A stretch of DNA of 64,000 nt, taken from NCBI RefSeq assembly GCF_006716815.1, contig NZ_VFPS01000003.1:1-64000 (forward strand), read 5' to 3'. The notes under the pieces were generated by a model, which worked only from the letters and a program-made list of their open reading frames with translations, had not been told where the DNA came from and searched no databases. The stretch comes from Microbacterium lacticum. GTDB taxonomy: Bacteria > Actinomycetota > Actinomycetes > Actinomycetales > Microbacteriaceae. A program made the position numbers and the translations under genes. Shown in pieces: positions 10,962 through 20,032 of this stretch (its first letter is position 1; every line of letters starts with the position of its first letter).

Positions 10962-13144
10962 GAGGCATCCTGCATCTGATCCGCCGCGACCTGCGGCACT
11001 CGGTGATGAACGTCATGGCGATCATCGTGATGTTCGGGCTCGTGGTGATCCCGTCGCTGTTCACGTGGTTCAACGTGCTCGCCAGCTGGGACCCGTTCGG
11101 CAACACGAAGAACCTCACCGTCGCGGTCGCCTCGACCGACGAGGGGTACCAGAGCGATCTCGTGCCGATCCGCGTGAACGTCGGCGAGCAGGTGCTCTCG
11201 CAGCTGCGCGCGAACGATCAGCTCAACTGGGTGATCACCTCGGAGGACGACGCGATCGACGGCACCAAGTCGGGCCGGTACTACGCGGCGATCGTGCTGC
11301 CGCCCACGTTCAGCGCCGACATGCTGACGTTCTACGCCGACGGCGCCCAGCGCACCGAGCTGGCCTACTACACCAACGAGAAGAAGAACGCCCTCGCCCC
11401 GAAGATCACCGGCCAGGGCGCCGAGGGGGTCTCGGCGCAGATCAGCTCGGTGTTCACCGAAACGCTCAGCGATGTCGCTCTGAGCCTCATCTCCTCGCTG
11501 TCGGACTACCTGACCGACGCCGACACCCAGGCGGCGCTCGCCCGCGTCGAAGCCCGCGTCGGGTCGCTCGCGACACAGCTGCGCGCCGGCGCGCAGACCG
11601 CCGACATGTTCCAGACGCTCGTCCAGGGCACGATCCCGCTCGCGCAGAGCGCCTCGGCTCTCGTCTCGGGTGCGGGCGACGCGTTCGGCGACGCCTCCGA
11701 CGCCGCGGGCAGCGGCGCGGGCGCCGCCCGGCAGCTGGGCGAGACGCTGCAGTCGGCGACGGGCGCGGTCGCCGACGCCCTCCGCACGACGGCGCAGGGA
11801 TACGCCGCCGTCGGGACGAGCGTCGACGACCTCTACACGCAGGTCGGCAACCTCACGGGCAGCCAGGCCGACGCGCTCACCACCATCGCCGCGCGGGTGC
11901 AGAAGCAGATCGACGACGCGGCCGCTCTCCGCACGACGCTCGTCGACGACGTGCGGCCGCAGCTGCCCCCGGCGGCGCAGCCGGCGCTCGACGACGTGGT
12001 CGCCCAGCTCGACCGTGCGATCGCCCGCCAGCAGGCCGTGCACGACTCGCTCGCACAGGCCGCGGCCGACATCACCGCGGGGAACGCCGACGCCCAGGCA
12101 TCCCATCAGAAGGTGAAGGACCTCATCGCGCAGGCGCAGCAGGCGATCGCGCAGGCGGAGGACTCCTACACGGGCACCCTGAAGCCGCAGCTGGATGCCT
12201 TGGGCGACACCCTCTCCGTCATCGACGACGACATCTCGGCGGTGCGCGGCGACCTCGCGCAGGCGGCGTCGGGGCTCTCCGGGGCATCCGATTCGATCGT
12301 CGGCGCGCTGCAGGGCGCCGAGCAGGTGACGGGGCGGCTCAGCACGGCCCTCACCGACGCCGCGGCGAAGTTCGACGCCGTGCAGCAGGCGATCGCGAAC
12401 GCGGCGAAGACCGGCGACCTCGCCGGGCTCAGCGAGATCATCGGGTCGGACCCGAGCGTGCTGGCCACCTCGCTCGCCGAGCCGGTGCGCGTCGACCGGG
12501 TCGAGGTGTTCCCCGTGGTGAGCTTCGGCGCGGGCATGGCGCCGCTGTACATCGTGCTGGCCCTCTGGGTCGGGGCGCTCCTCATGACCGTCGCGATCCG
12601 CGTCGACGTGAGCCGCGACGCGCTGCCCGACGAGCCCGAGCTGTCGTCGACGCAGAAGTACCTCGGCCGGTACGGCATCTTCGCCGTGACCGGGCTCGCG
12701 CAGTCGACCCTCGTGATCCTGGGTCTGATCCTGTTCGTGCGGATCGAGCCCGCGCATCCGTTCCTGCTGCTTCTGGCGGGGTGGGTGACCTCGCTCGTGT
12801 TCACGCTCATCATCTACACGTTCGTCGTCGCGTTCGGCAATGCCGGCAAGGCGCTCGCGGTGCTGCTGCTCGTGATCCAGATCTCCGGATCGGGAGGTGC
12901 GTATCCGCTGCAGCTGCTGCCGGCGTGGTTCCAGAACGTCAGCCCGTTCCTGCCGGCGACGCACGCGATCTCGGCGATGCGCTCGGCGATCGCGGGCACG
13001 TACGGCGCCGACTTCTGGATCTCGATCGGGCTCCTCCTCGCCTTCCTCGTGCCGACGCTGCTGCTCGGGCTCGTGCTGCGGCGACCGCTCGTCTCGTTCA
13101 ACCGCGGGCTCGTCGACGCGATGGCCTCGACGAAGCTCATGTGA
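10958..13144 (+). CDS. YhgE/Pip family membrane protein (second of tandem pair)
   Basis: This 728-residue paralogue of the preceding protein starts within its stop (ATGA overlap). It has an N-terminal helix (about 15-38), the FTWFNVLASWDPFGNT signature, and a long Ala/Asp/Gln-rich helical extracytoplasmic part (about 150-500) rich in QAQQAIAQA-type heptads. Six C-terminal membrane helices (about 520-715) follow. The pair shares the NEKKNALAPKIT-like segment. It probably works as a heteromeric membrane complex with the first protein, exporting a toxic or cell-surface compound, since a TetR repressor follows. That role is inferred from context only. Confidence 0.85.
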   Translation: MRGILHLIRRDLRHSVMNVMAIIVMFGLVVIPSLFTWFNVLASWDPFGNTKNLTVAVASTDEGYQSDLVPIRVNVGEQVLSQLRANDQLNWVITSEDDAIDGTKSGRYYAAIVLPPTFSADMLTFYADGAQRTELAYYTNEKKNALAPKITGQGAEGVSAQISSVFTETLSDVALSLISSLSDYLTDADTQAALARVEARVGSLATQLRAGAQTADMFQTLVQGTIPLAQSASALVSGAGDAFGDASDAAGSGAGAARQLGETLQSATGAVADALRTTAQGYAAVGTSVDDLYTQVGNLTGSQADALTTIAARVQKQIDDAAALRTTLVDDVRPQLPPAAQPALDDVVAQLDRAIARQQAVHDSLAQAAADITAGNADAQASHQKVKDLIAQAQQAIAQAEDSYTGTLKPQLDALGDTLSVIDDDISAVRGDLAQAASGLSGASDSIVGALQGAEQVTGRLSTALTDAAAKFDAVQQAIANAAKTGDLAGLSEIIGSDPSVLATSLAEPVRVDRVEVFPVVSFGAGMAPLYIVLALWVGALLMTVAIRVDVSRDALPDEPELSSTQKYLGRYGIFAVTGLAQSTLVILGLILFVRIEPAHPFLLLLAGWVTSLVFTLIIYTFVVAFGNAGKALAVLLLVIQISGSGGAYPLQLLPAWFQNVSPFLPATHAISAMRSAIAGTYGADFWISIGLLLAFLVPTLLLGLVLRRPLVSFNRGLVDAMASTKLM

Positions 13145-13152
13145 GGGATGCC

Positions 13153-13779
13153 ATGGCCCGAACCATCTCCACCGCACCCGGGCGTCGCCGCGACGCGACG
13201 GCGAACCGGGCGGCCCTCCTCGCCGCGGCGCAGACGGTGCTCGCGCGCGACCCGCACGCCTCGCTCGACGCGATCGCGCAGTCGGCGGGGCTCTCGCGCC
13301 GGGCGCTGTACGGCCACTTCTCCGATCGGGAGAGCCTCCTTCGCGAGGTGATCGCAATCGGCGCCGGGCGCTTCAACACGATCGCCGAGGCCACCGACGA
13401 CCCCGACCCGCGGGTCGCGCTCGCGCACATGGCGGCGCAGCTGTGGCGCGAGGCATCCGCCGTGCGCGCCTCGGCGAACATCGCGCTCGACGACGCGCAC
13501 GTGGCCCAGACGGTGCGCTCGCTCGCGCCGCTGCGCCGGCGGGTGCGCGAGCTGACCCGGGAGGGCGTCGCCTCCGGTGCGTTCCGCGGCGACGTGCCGC
13601 CGGAACTGCTGGCATTCCTCATCGAGGAGACCGCCCGCGCGACCCTCCGCGAGCTGCGGCTGACCACCGCGCACGCCGACGCGGCGGTCGTGCGGGTCGT
13701 GCTCAGCATCGTCGGTCTGTCGTGGCAGGAGCAGGTCGCCCTGCTCGACGCGCACCCGGAGATCCTCGGCGAGAGCTAA
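13153..13779 (+). CDS. TetR/AcrR family transcriptional regulator
   Basis: This 208-residue protein has an N-terminal helix-turn-helix (SLDAIAQSAGLSRRALYGHF, about residues 38-57) and a helical ligand-binding C-terminal domain. It starts 8 bp after the second YhgE gene and is transcribed with it. Local regulators in this arrangement usually repress their own operon and respond to the exported compound. The 16-bp palindrome at 8093-8108 is the probable operator. A longer open frame upstream is spurious; ATG 13153 fits the family N-terminus. Confidence 0.9.
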   Translation: MARTISTAPGRRRDATANRAALLAAAQTVLARDPHASLDAIAQSAGLSRRALYGHFSDRESLLREVIAIGAGRFNTIAEATDDPDPRVALAHMAAQLWREASAVRASANIALDDAHVAQTVRSLAPLRRRVRELTREGVASGAFRGDVPPELLAFLIEETARATLRELRLTTAHADAAVVRVVLSIVGLSWQEQVALLDAHPEILGES

Positions 13780-13948
13780 AGCGCCGCGCGCACCCGTGCC
13801 CACCAGCAGCGAGGGGTGCGCATAGGATGCCAGGACGGTCTGTTCTCCTGGGGGGCGCGGACCGTGCCGGCGCATCGGGCCCCGAAACCCGCAGCGCCGC
13901 GAAGCCCTGCCGCCTCCCGGACCCCGGCTGGAAAGCGCTGCGACGACG

Positions 13949-16687
13949 ATGTCCGATCTCCCCTCCCTCACCGGCGCGAACCGCACGATCGCGCACCCCG
14001 CAGACTCCGAGCACGCGCCCACGCGGCGGCGCCGGATCGGCCGCCGCATCGGCATCATCGCCTACTCGGTGGTCGCGGGGCTCACCGTCATCGCCCTGAT
14101 CGCGGCCGGTTTCGTCGTCTGGACGATCCAGCGCTCGTTCCCCCAGTTGGACGGCACCGTCACCGCGCCCGGCCTCGAGACGGACGTCTCGGTGTACCGC
14201 GACGACCTCGGCATCCCGACGATCGAGGCCGACTCGACCCACGACCTCTTCTACGCGCAGGGGTACGTGCAGGCCCAGGACCGGTTCTGGGAGATGGACT
14301 TCCGCCGTCACGTGACGAGCGGCCGGCTCGCCGAGCTCTTCGGCGCCTCGCAGCTGCCGACCGACCAGTTCCTGCGGACGCTCGGCTGGCGCCACGTCGC
14401 CGAGCAGGAGGTCGCCGCCCTCGACGACACCACCCGCGGCTACTACGAGGCCTACGCCGACGGGGTGAACGCGTACCTCGCCGACCATGACGGCGCCGCC
14501 GTCTCGCTCGAGTACGCCGTGCTGGGACTGCAGAACAGCGACTACGAGATCGAGCCCTGGTCGCCGGCCGATTCGGTCGCCTGGCTCAAGGCGATGGCGT
14601 GGGATCTCCGCAGCAACATCGAGGAGGAGACCGACCGGGCCCTTCTCGCGTCCCACCTCACGCCCGCGCAGATCGCCGACCTCTACCCCGCCTACCCGTA
14701 CGCCGATCACCCCGTGATCGTGCCGACGATCACCGCCGATCCGCCCGCGGTGGCCGGAATGGATGCCACGGCCGCCGCCGGTGCCGTCACGGCGGGCGCC
14801 GCCACGTCCGGCGCCCCTGGCTCCGAAGCCGTCGGCGTGTCGTGGACCGAGGTCGGCTCGGTCGTCGAGGCCGCCTCCGCCCTGCTCGGCGATGTCGGCG
14901 AAGGCGTCGGATCGAACTCGTGGGTGGTCTCGGGCGCTCTCACCGAGAGCGGACTGCCGCTCCTCAGCAACGACCCGCACCTCGGGGCATCCCTCCCGAG
15001 CGTGTGGCACCAGATCGGGCTGCGCTGCCGCACCGTGAACGACGCGTGCGCGTTCGACGTCGCCGGGTTCGGGTTCTCGGGTGTGCCGGGCGTCGTCATC
15101 GGGCACAACGCCGAGATCGCCTGGGGGTTCACGAACCTCACCGCCGACGTCACCGACCTCTACCTCGAGCGCGTCGACGGCGACCAGTACTGGCGCGACG
15201 GCGCCCTCGTCCCGCTCGAGACCCGCACCGAGACGTTCCACGTCGCGGGCGGCGACGACGTCAGCCTCGAGGTGCGCTCGACGGTGCACGGCCCGATCGT
15301 GTCGGGCCTCACCGACGACTTCACCGCGATCGCGGACGACCCCGCCACCGGGTCGACCGACGACGTGCGAACCCTCGACGACGAGGCATCCACCACCGGC
15401 GGCGCGGACAGTGCCGACGCGACCACTGGCGCCACCGAGACCACCGTGCCGCCGGGCGAGTACGCGGTGTCGCTGCGCTGGACCGCGCTCGACGCGGGCA
15501 CGACCGCCGCCGCCATCTTCGCGCTGAACACGGCGACCGATTTCGCGCAGTTCCGCGCCGCGGCGAGCCTCTTCGACGTGCCGGCGCAGAACCTCGTCTA
15601 CGCCGACCGCGCGGGCAACATCGGCTACCAGGCGCCGGGCAGGCTGCCGATCCGCGGCGCCGGCGACGGCACCATGCCCCAGCCCGGCTGGGACTCGGCG
15701 TACGACTGGCGGGGCTTCATCCCCTTCACCGAACTGCCCGTCGTCTACAACCCCGACGAGGGCTACATCGTCACCGCGAACAACGCCGTGATCGGCACCG
15801 ACTATCCGTACTTCCTCGGCTCCGACTGGGACTACGGCTGGCGGGCGGCGCGCATCGTCGACCTGATCGAGCGTGCCGCCGCACGCGGCCCGCTCACCGC
15901 CGACGACATGACCGCGATCCAGGCCGATCAGGAGTTCTGGATGGGCAAGCGCCTGATCGGCGCCTACGCCGACATCACCCTGCCGGACGAGAAGGCCCAG
16001 CGGGGCCTCGACCTGCTCGCCGGGTGGGATGCCCAGAACGGGGCCGACTCGTCGGCCGCCGCCTTCGCGAACGTGCTGTGGGACGAGCTCGCCTCCGACC
16101 TGTTCGCCCGGCGTGCGCACCCGGTCGGCCTGTCGGGGCAGAGCCGGCTGTTCGTCGTCGTCGACCGGCTGCTCGACGAGCCCGACTCGGACTGGTGGAC
16201 CAACGACACGATCGGCGTCGACGGTCAGCGCGAGATGCTCGAACGGGCCGCGACCGACGCGTCCGCGCGGCTCGTCGCGCTGCAGGGCGACGACCCGGAT
16301 GCCTGGAACTGGGGCTCGCTGCACGCGATCACCCTCACCAGCGGCACGTTCGGCAAGAGCGGCATCGCGCCGATCGAGGCCCTGTTCAACCGCGGGCCGT
16401 TCCCCGTCGGCGGCGGCGCCTCCGTCGTCGATGCGACCGGGTGGATGCTCGGCAGCGGCTCGTTCGCGACGACGACCGTGCCCTCCATGCGCATGACGAT
16501 CGACCTCTCCGATCTCGACGCGTCGCGGTGGAACCACCTCACCGGCACGAGCGGTCACGCCTTCCACCCGAACGACGACGACCAGTTCGACGCGTGGCAG
16601 CACGGCCGCCAGACGCCGTGGCTGTTCACGCGCGAGCGCGTCGAGGCATCCGCGGTCGACACGCTCGTGCTGACACCGGGAGACTGA
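13949..16687 (+). CDS. penicillin acylase family protein (Ntn hydrolase)
   Basis: This 912-residue precursor has a membrane anchor at about residues 33-56 and a secreted catalytic part. Penicillin acylases cleave themselves to expose an N-terminal Ser nucleophile; the matching motif EGVGSNSWVVSG puts that Ser at residue 322. Early conserved blocks DDLGIPTIEA and YAQGYVQAQDRFWEMDFRRH are present, as are NDPHLG and TANNAVIG. A low-complexity Asp/Thr insert sits at about 465-505. Family members hydrolyse amide bonds in beta-lactams or acyl-homoserine lactones, and the substrate here is unknown. The upstream 169-bp gap has TAGGAT near 13823, implying a leader over 100 nt. Confidence 0.9.
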   Translation: MSDLPSLTGANRTIAHPADSEHAPTRRRRIGRRIGIIAYSVVAGLTVIALIAAGFVVWTIQRSFPQLDGTVTAPGLETDVSVYRDDLGIPTIEADSTHDLFYAQGYVQAQDRFWEMDFRRHVTSGRLAELFGASQLPTDQFLRTLGWRHVAEQEVAALDDTTRGYYEAYADGVNAYLADHDGAAVSLEYAVLGLQNSDYEIEPWSPADSVAWLKAMAWDLRSNIEEETDRALLASHLTPAQIADLYPAYPYADHPVIVPTITADPPAVAGMDATAAAGAVTAGAATSGAPGSEAVGVSWTEVGSVVEAASALLGDVGEGVGSNSWVVSGALTESGLPLLSNDPHLGASLPSVWHQIGLRCRTVNDACAFDVAGFGFSGVPGVVIGHNAEIAWGFTNLTADVTDLYLERVDGDQYWRDGALVPLETRTETFHVAGGDDVSLEVRSTVHGPIVSGLTDDFTAIADDPATGSTDDVRTLDDEASTTGGADSADATTGATETTVPPGEYAVSLRWTALDAGTTAAAIFALNTATDFAQFRAAASLFDVPAQNLVYADRAGNIGYQAPGRLPIRGAGDGTMPQPGWDSAYDWRGFIPFTELPVVYNPDEGYIVTANNAVIGTDYPYFLGSDWDYGWRAARIVDLIERAAARGPLTADDMTAIQADQEFWMGKRLIGAYADITLPDEKAQRGLDLLAGWDAQNGADSSAAAFANVLWDELASDLFARRAHPVGLSGQSRLFVVVDRLLDEPDSDWWTNDTIGVDGQREMLERAATDASARLVALQGDDPDAWNWGSLHAITLTSGTFGKSGIAPIEALFNRGPFPVGGGASVVDATGWMLGSGSFATTTVPSMRMTIDLSDLDASRWNHLTGTSGHAFHPNDDDQFDAWQHGRQTPWLFTRERVEASAVDTLVLTPGD

Positions 16688-16773
16688 CGCCCCGCGCGGC
16701 CGCGTCAACCCCCGCTCGGATTCCGGGTCCGCCCCGTAGCATCGAGAGGGACCGCCCCACCCGAGGAGGCCCC

Positions 16774-17352
16774 ATGGCGACCGCCAGCGTGAGACTGTTC
16801 GACTGCACCCCTGACGACGTGTTCGCCGTGCTCGGCGACGGCTGGCTCTATCCGGTCTGGGTGGTGGGTGCCGCGCGTATGCGCGACGTCGATCCGGAGT
16901 GGCCGGCCGAGGGCGCGCACATCCACCATTCGCTGGGCGGGTGGCCGATCCTGCTGGACGACGACACCCAGATCGTGGAGTGGTCGCCGCCGCACCGGAT
17001 GAAGCTGCGCGCGAAGGCGGGACCGCTCGGCCGCGGGGTCGTGGTCATCGAGGTGAAGCCCCGCGGCACCGGATGCGTCGTGCGGCTGGGCGAGGAACCC
17101 GTCGCGGGCACCGCGGCGAAGTTGCCGCGGTTCGTGTGGGCGCCGATGCTGCACCTGCGCAACGAGGAGACGCTGCGGCGCCTCGCCTTCCTCAGCGAGG
17201 GCCGACGGCGCGAGCGCGAGGCCGGGGAGAACTCGGCGCGCACGACGGTGCCGGATCCGGCCGAGGGCACGCCCGACGCCGAAGCCGCGGCAGACGTCGC
17301 CGCCGCCACGGATGCCGCCGCGGCGGCGTCGGGTGAGGGCCCCGCCGCATGA
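16774..17352 (+). CDS. SRPBCC family protein (polyketide cyclase/lipid-binding fold)
   Basis: This 192-residue protein has a helix-grip (START/SRPBCC) domain over about residues 1-145, with the segments VRLFDCTPDDVFAVLGDGWLY and RMKLRAKAGPLGRGVVVIEV. An Ala/Asp/Glu-rich disordered tail follows. Such domains bind hydrophobic ligands. It starts after GAGGAGG, and its stop overlaps the start of an FAD-dependent oxidoreductase by 4 bp. The two may act on the same hydrophobic substrate; this is inferred from coupling only. Confidence 0.8.
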   Translation: MATASVRLFDCTPDDVFAVLGDGWLYPVWVVGAARMRDVDPEWPAEGAHIHHSLGGWPILLDDDTQIVEWSPPHRMKLRAKAGPLGRGVVVIEVKPRGTGCVVRLGEEPVAGTAAKLPRFVWAPMLHLRNEETLRRLAFLSEGRRREREAGENSARTTVPDPAEGTPDAEAAADVAAATDAAAAASGEGPAA

Positions 17353-18794
17353 CCGACGTCGAGATCGTCGGCTCCGGGCCGAACGGGCTCGCGGCGGCCG
17401 TGACCCTCGCGCGGGCGGGGCTCTCGGTGCGCGTGTACGAGCGGATGGCGCGGATCGGAGGCGGGGCGAGCACGCGCGAGGCCGTGGCGCCCGGCTTCTG
17501 GCACGACTCGTGCTCGGCGGTGCATCCGCTGGCCCTGGCATCCCCGTTCTTCCGCGCGTTCGGGCTCGCATCGCGCGTCGAGTTCGTCACCCCCGAGGTC
17601 TCGTTCGCCCATCCCCTCCCCGCCGCGGTCGGCGGCTCGGGCATCGCCTACCGCGATCTCGACCGCACGGTCGACGCGCTCGGCGCCGACGGCCCCGCCT
17701 ACCGACGCCTGCTCGAACCCCTCGCCGCGCACGCGCGCGAGATCGCCCGGTTCACCGGCTCGTCGCTGCTGCGCGTGCCGCCTCATCCGGTCGTCGAGGC
17801 CCGGTTCGGTCTGCGCACGCTCGCGCAGGGCGGGCCGCTCTGGAACGCGGGCTTCCACGGCCGCGTCGCCCCGGCGATGATCACGGGCGTCGCGGCGCAC
17901 GCGATCGTGCCGCAGCCGAGCCCGGTCGCCGCGGCGGCGGGGCTCGCCCTGCAGACGCACGCCCACGCCGGCGGCTGGCCGATCCCGATCGGCGGATCGC
18001 AGGCGATCTCGGACGCCCTCACCGCCGACCTCCTCGCCCACGGCGGCGAGATCGTCACGGATCACGAGGTGGGTTCGCTCGACGAGCTCACCGCGCGCGC
18101 GACCGTGCTCGATGTCACCCCGCGCGCGCTCATCCGACTCGCCGGAGGGCGGATGCCCGGGCGCTACCGGCGACGCCTCGAGCGATTCCGTTACGGCAGC
18201 GGCGCCTCGACGGTGCAGTTCGCGCTGTCCGGTCCGGTGCCGTGGTCCGACGAGCGCATCGCGCGCGCCGGCACGGTGCACATCGGCGGCACGCGCGAGC
18301 AGATCGCCGCCGCCGAGCGCGACGTCCTGGCCGGGCGGCACGCGGCATCCCCGTATGTGCTCGTCTCGCAGCCCTCGGTGTTCGACGCGAGCCGCGCCCC
18401 CGCGGGTGGGCACGCGCTCTGGACGTACACGCACGTGCCGACCGGGTCGACCCTCGATCAGACCGAGGCCGTCACCCGGGCGATCGAGCAGCATGCGCCG
18501 GGCTTCCGCGACCTCATCGTGGCGAGTCGTGCGCGCACCGCCGCCGAGCTGGCCGAGTACAACCCGAACTACGTCGGCGGCGACATCGCCGCGGGCGCCG
18601 CGACGCTCGGGCAGCTGCTCGCGCGGCCCGTGCTGAGCCTCGATCCGTGGCGCACTCCGATGCCGGGCGTCTACCTCACCGGCGCCTCGACCGTGCCCGG
18701 TCCCGGCGTCCACGGCCAGTCGGGCTGGTTCGCCGCCCGCAGCGTGCTGCAGCGCGAGTTCGGCATCCGCCGCACCCCGTCCGTCGCCCCCTGA
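17349..18794 (+). CDS. FAD-dependent oxidoreductase, phytoene desaturase-like
   Basis: This 481-residue flavoprotein has an N-terminal Rossmann dinucleotide motif (GSGPNGLAAAVTLARAG, about residues 8-24, then RIGGGAST). Its C-terminal FAD-binding end (GVYLTGASTVPGPGVHG) matches the CrtI/NAD(P)-oxidoreductase family. Proteins of this subtype next to SRPBCC genes are common in Actinobacteria and are usually not carotenoid enzymes. The carotenoid link is not supported here, because no crtB or crtE is nearby. It is translationally coupled to the SRPBCC gene. Confidence 0.85.
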   Translation: MTDVEIVGSGPNGLAAAVTLARAGLSVRVYERMARIGGGASTREAVAPGFWHDSCSAVHPLALASPFFRAFGLASRVEFVTPEVSFAHPLPAAVGGSGIAYRDLDRTVDALGADGPAYRRLLEPLAAHAREIARFTGSSLLRVPPHPVVEARFGLRTLAQGGPLWNAGFHGRVAPAMITGVAAHAIVPQPSPVAAAAGLALQTHAHAGGWPIPIGGSQAISDALTADLLAHGGEIVTDHEVGSLDELTARATVLDVTPRALIRLAGGRMPGRYRRRLERFRYGSGASTVQFALSGPVPWSDERIARAGTVHIGGTREQIAAAERDVLAGRHAASPYVLVSQPSVFDASRAPAGGHALWTYTHVPTGSTLDQTEAVTRAIEQHAPGFRDLIVASRARTAAELAEYNPNYVGGDIAAGAATLGQLLARPVLSLDPWRTPMPGVYLTGASTVPGPGVHGQSGWFAARSVLQREFGIRRTPSVAP

Positions 18795-18828
18795 TCCCCC
18801 GGGCCGCCCAGCGTCGGCCGCGCCCGGC

Positions 18829-19185
18829 TTAGCCGCCGGCGGCGGGCGGGGTGCCGCGGGGCTCGGCGAGCTCGTCGACGTAGAGCGAGCGCTCGTCGAT
18901 CGTGCCGTTGCGATACGCCTGGCGACCGACCATGTGCGCCGACAGGGGCGCGGATGCCAGCTGGATCAGCACGATCGGCACGAGGAAGGCGACCACGGGC
19001 CACGACCGCAGCGCCAGCGCGATCGCGATGCAGATGAGGATGAGCCCGAGCACCTGCGGCTTCGTCGCCGCGTGCAGGCGGGTGGGCACGTCGTGGAAGC
19101 GCAGCAGGCCGATCGCCGCCGTGATGCACAGCAGCCCGCCGATCAGCACGAGGACGAGCGCGACGGTGTCGAGGATCTCGTTCAT
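18829..19185 (-). CDS. mrpG: Na+/H+ antiporter subunit G (Mrp/Mnh)
   Basis: This 118-residue membrane protein has three helices and the family start MNEILDTVALVLVLIGGLL, with LGLLRF-like and PTRLHAATKPQVLG segments. It is the last gene of the minus-strand Mrp operon and overlaps mrpF by 4 bp. Mrp complexes exchange cytoplasmic Na+ for external H+ and need all subunits. The 34-bp gap to the convergent oxidoreductase gene is GC-rich. Confidence 0.92.
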   Translation of the reverse strand: MNEILDTVALVLVLIGGLLCITAAIGLLRFHDVPTRLHAATKPQVLGLILICIAIALALRSWPVVAFLVPIVLIQLASAPLSAHMVGRQAYRNGTIDERSLYVDELAEPRGTPPAAGG

Positions 19186-19454
19186 GGGTCGGTGTTGTCC
19201 CTTCTCGCCACGAAACGGGCGATCGCGATCGAGCCGAACACGCCGACCGCCGCGATGATGAGCAGCGCCGGCAGCGACCGGGTGTGGTGGTTGATCACCA
19301 TGTCGGCGCCGAGCATGCACATCACGAGGGTGAGCAGCACATCGGATGCCACGGCGCGGTCGAGGATCGACGGGCCGACGATGATCCGCCACAGCGTCAG
19401 CAGCGCCGCGACGGCGAACACCACGTAGATGACGACGATCAGCACACCGTTCAT
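19182..19454 (-). CDS. mrpF: Na+/H+ antiporter subunit F (Mrp/Mnh)
   Basis: This 90-residue protein has three membrane helices and the family block RIIVGPSILDRAVASDVL in its second quarter. Its start overlaps the mrpE stop by 4 bp and its stop overlaps mrpG, as expected for a fixed-stoichiometry complex. A longer open frame extends upstream into mrpE; ATG 19454 matches the family N-terminus. Confidence 0.92.
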   Translation of the reverse strand: MNGVLIVVIYVVFAVAALLTLWRIIVGPSILDRAVASDVLLTLVMCMLGADMVINHHTRSLPALLIIAAVGVFGSIAIARFVARRDNTDP

Positions 19455-20032
19455 GACGCCGCCCCCTCTCCGCGCGGCAGGCGGGGATCGATGCCGCGGA
19501 TCGCCGCCAGCTGCGCGCGCGATCCGACGGCGCGGACGATCCGCGCCTCCCAGACCTGCACCGCGCGCCGCTGCTTCTCGACGTCGGCGGCGGAGGACAC
19601 CCTCAGCACGTGGAGGTACAGGATCCGCCGGTCGCGATCGATGTCGATGATGAGCGATCCGGGGATGAGCGACGCCGTGACGCCCACGTGGGCGAGGATC
19701 AGGTCGTCGTCGGTGCGCAGCGGCACCGCGATGATCGCCGTTCCCGGGTAGTGCCGCAGGTCGAGGGTCTGCCACGCCACGAGGAGCGAACCGCGCACCA
19801 GGGCGCCGAGAAAGGTGACGATGAAGAGGAAGCCGTACCAGAGGTTGACCCGGCCCGACAGCTCCACCGGCGGCAGCCGGAAGATCCGCGTGACGAACAC
19901 CGCGACGATGAGCCCGGTGAGAGCAGCGAGCACCGTGAACTGGCCCCACAGCAGCATCCACAGGGCGATGAGCCACACGAGGAACGGCAGCTGACGCCAC
20001 ACGGCGCCCGCGATCGAGGTGGCCGGGCTCAT
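19451..20032 (-). CDS. mrpE: Na+/H+ antiporter subunit E (Mrp/Mnh)
   Basis: This 193-residue protein has three N-terminal membrane helices (about residues 15-85) and a cytoplasmic domain with the conserved LIPGSLIIDID segment. The start ATG 20032 overlaps the mrpD stop. It is slightly longer than typical MrpE because of a basic C-terminal tail ending near RLPRGEGAAS. Confidence 0.92.
   Translation of the reverse strand: MSPATSIAGAVWRQLPFLVWLIALWMLLWGQFTVLAALTGLIVAVFVTRIFRLPPVELSGRVNLWYGFLFIVTFLGALVRGSLLVAWQTLDLRHYPGTAIIAVPLRTDDDLILAHVGVTASLIPGSLIIDIDRDRRILYLHVLRVSSAADVEKQRRAVQVWEARIVRAVGSRAQLAAIRGIDPRLPRGEGAAS

Noticed and set aside
10418..16708. Two long minus-strand frames opposite the second YhgE gene and the penicillin acylase gene
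   Set aside because: They are shadows of real genes, with skewed composition and no start context.
17349..18794. Carotenoid biosynthesis cluster
   Set aside because: The oxidoreductase resembles phytoene desaturase only at family level, and no phytoene synthase or prenyl transferase is adjacent.
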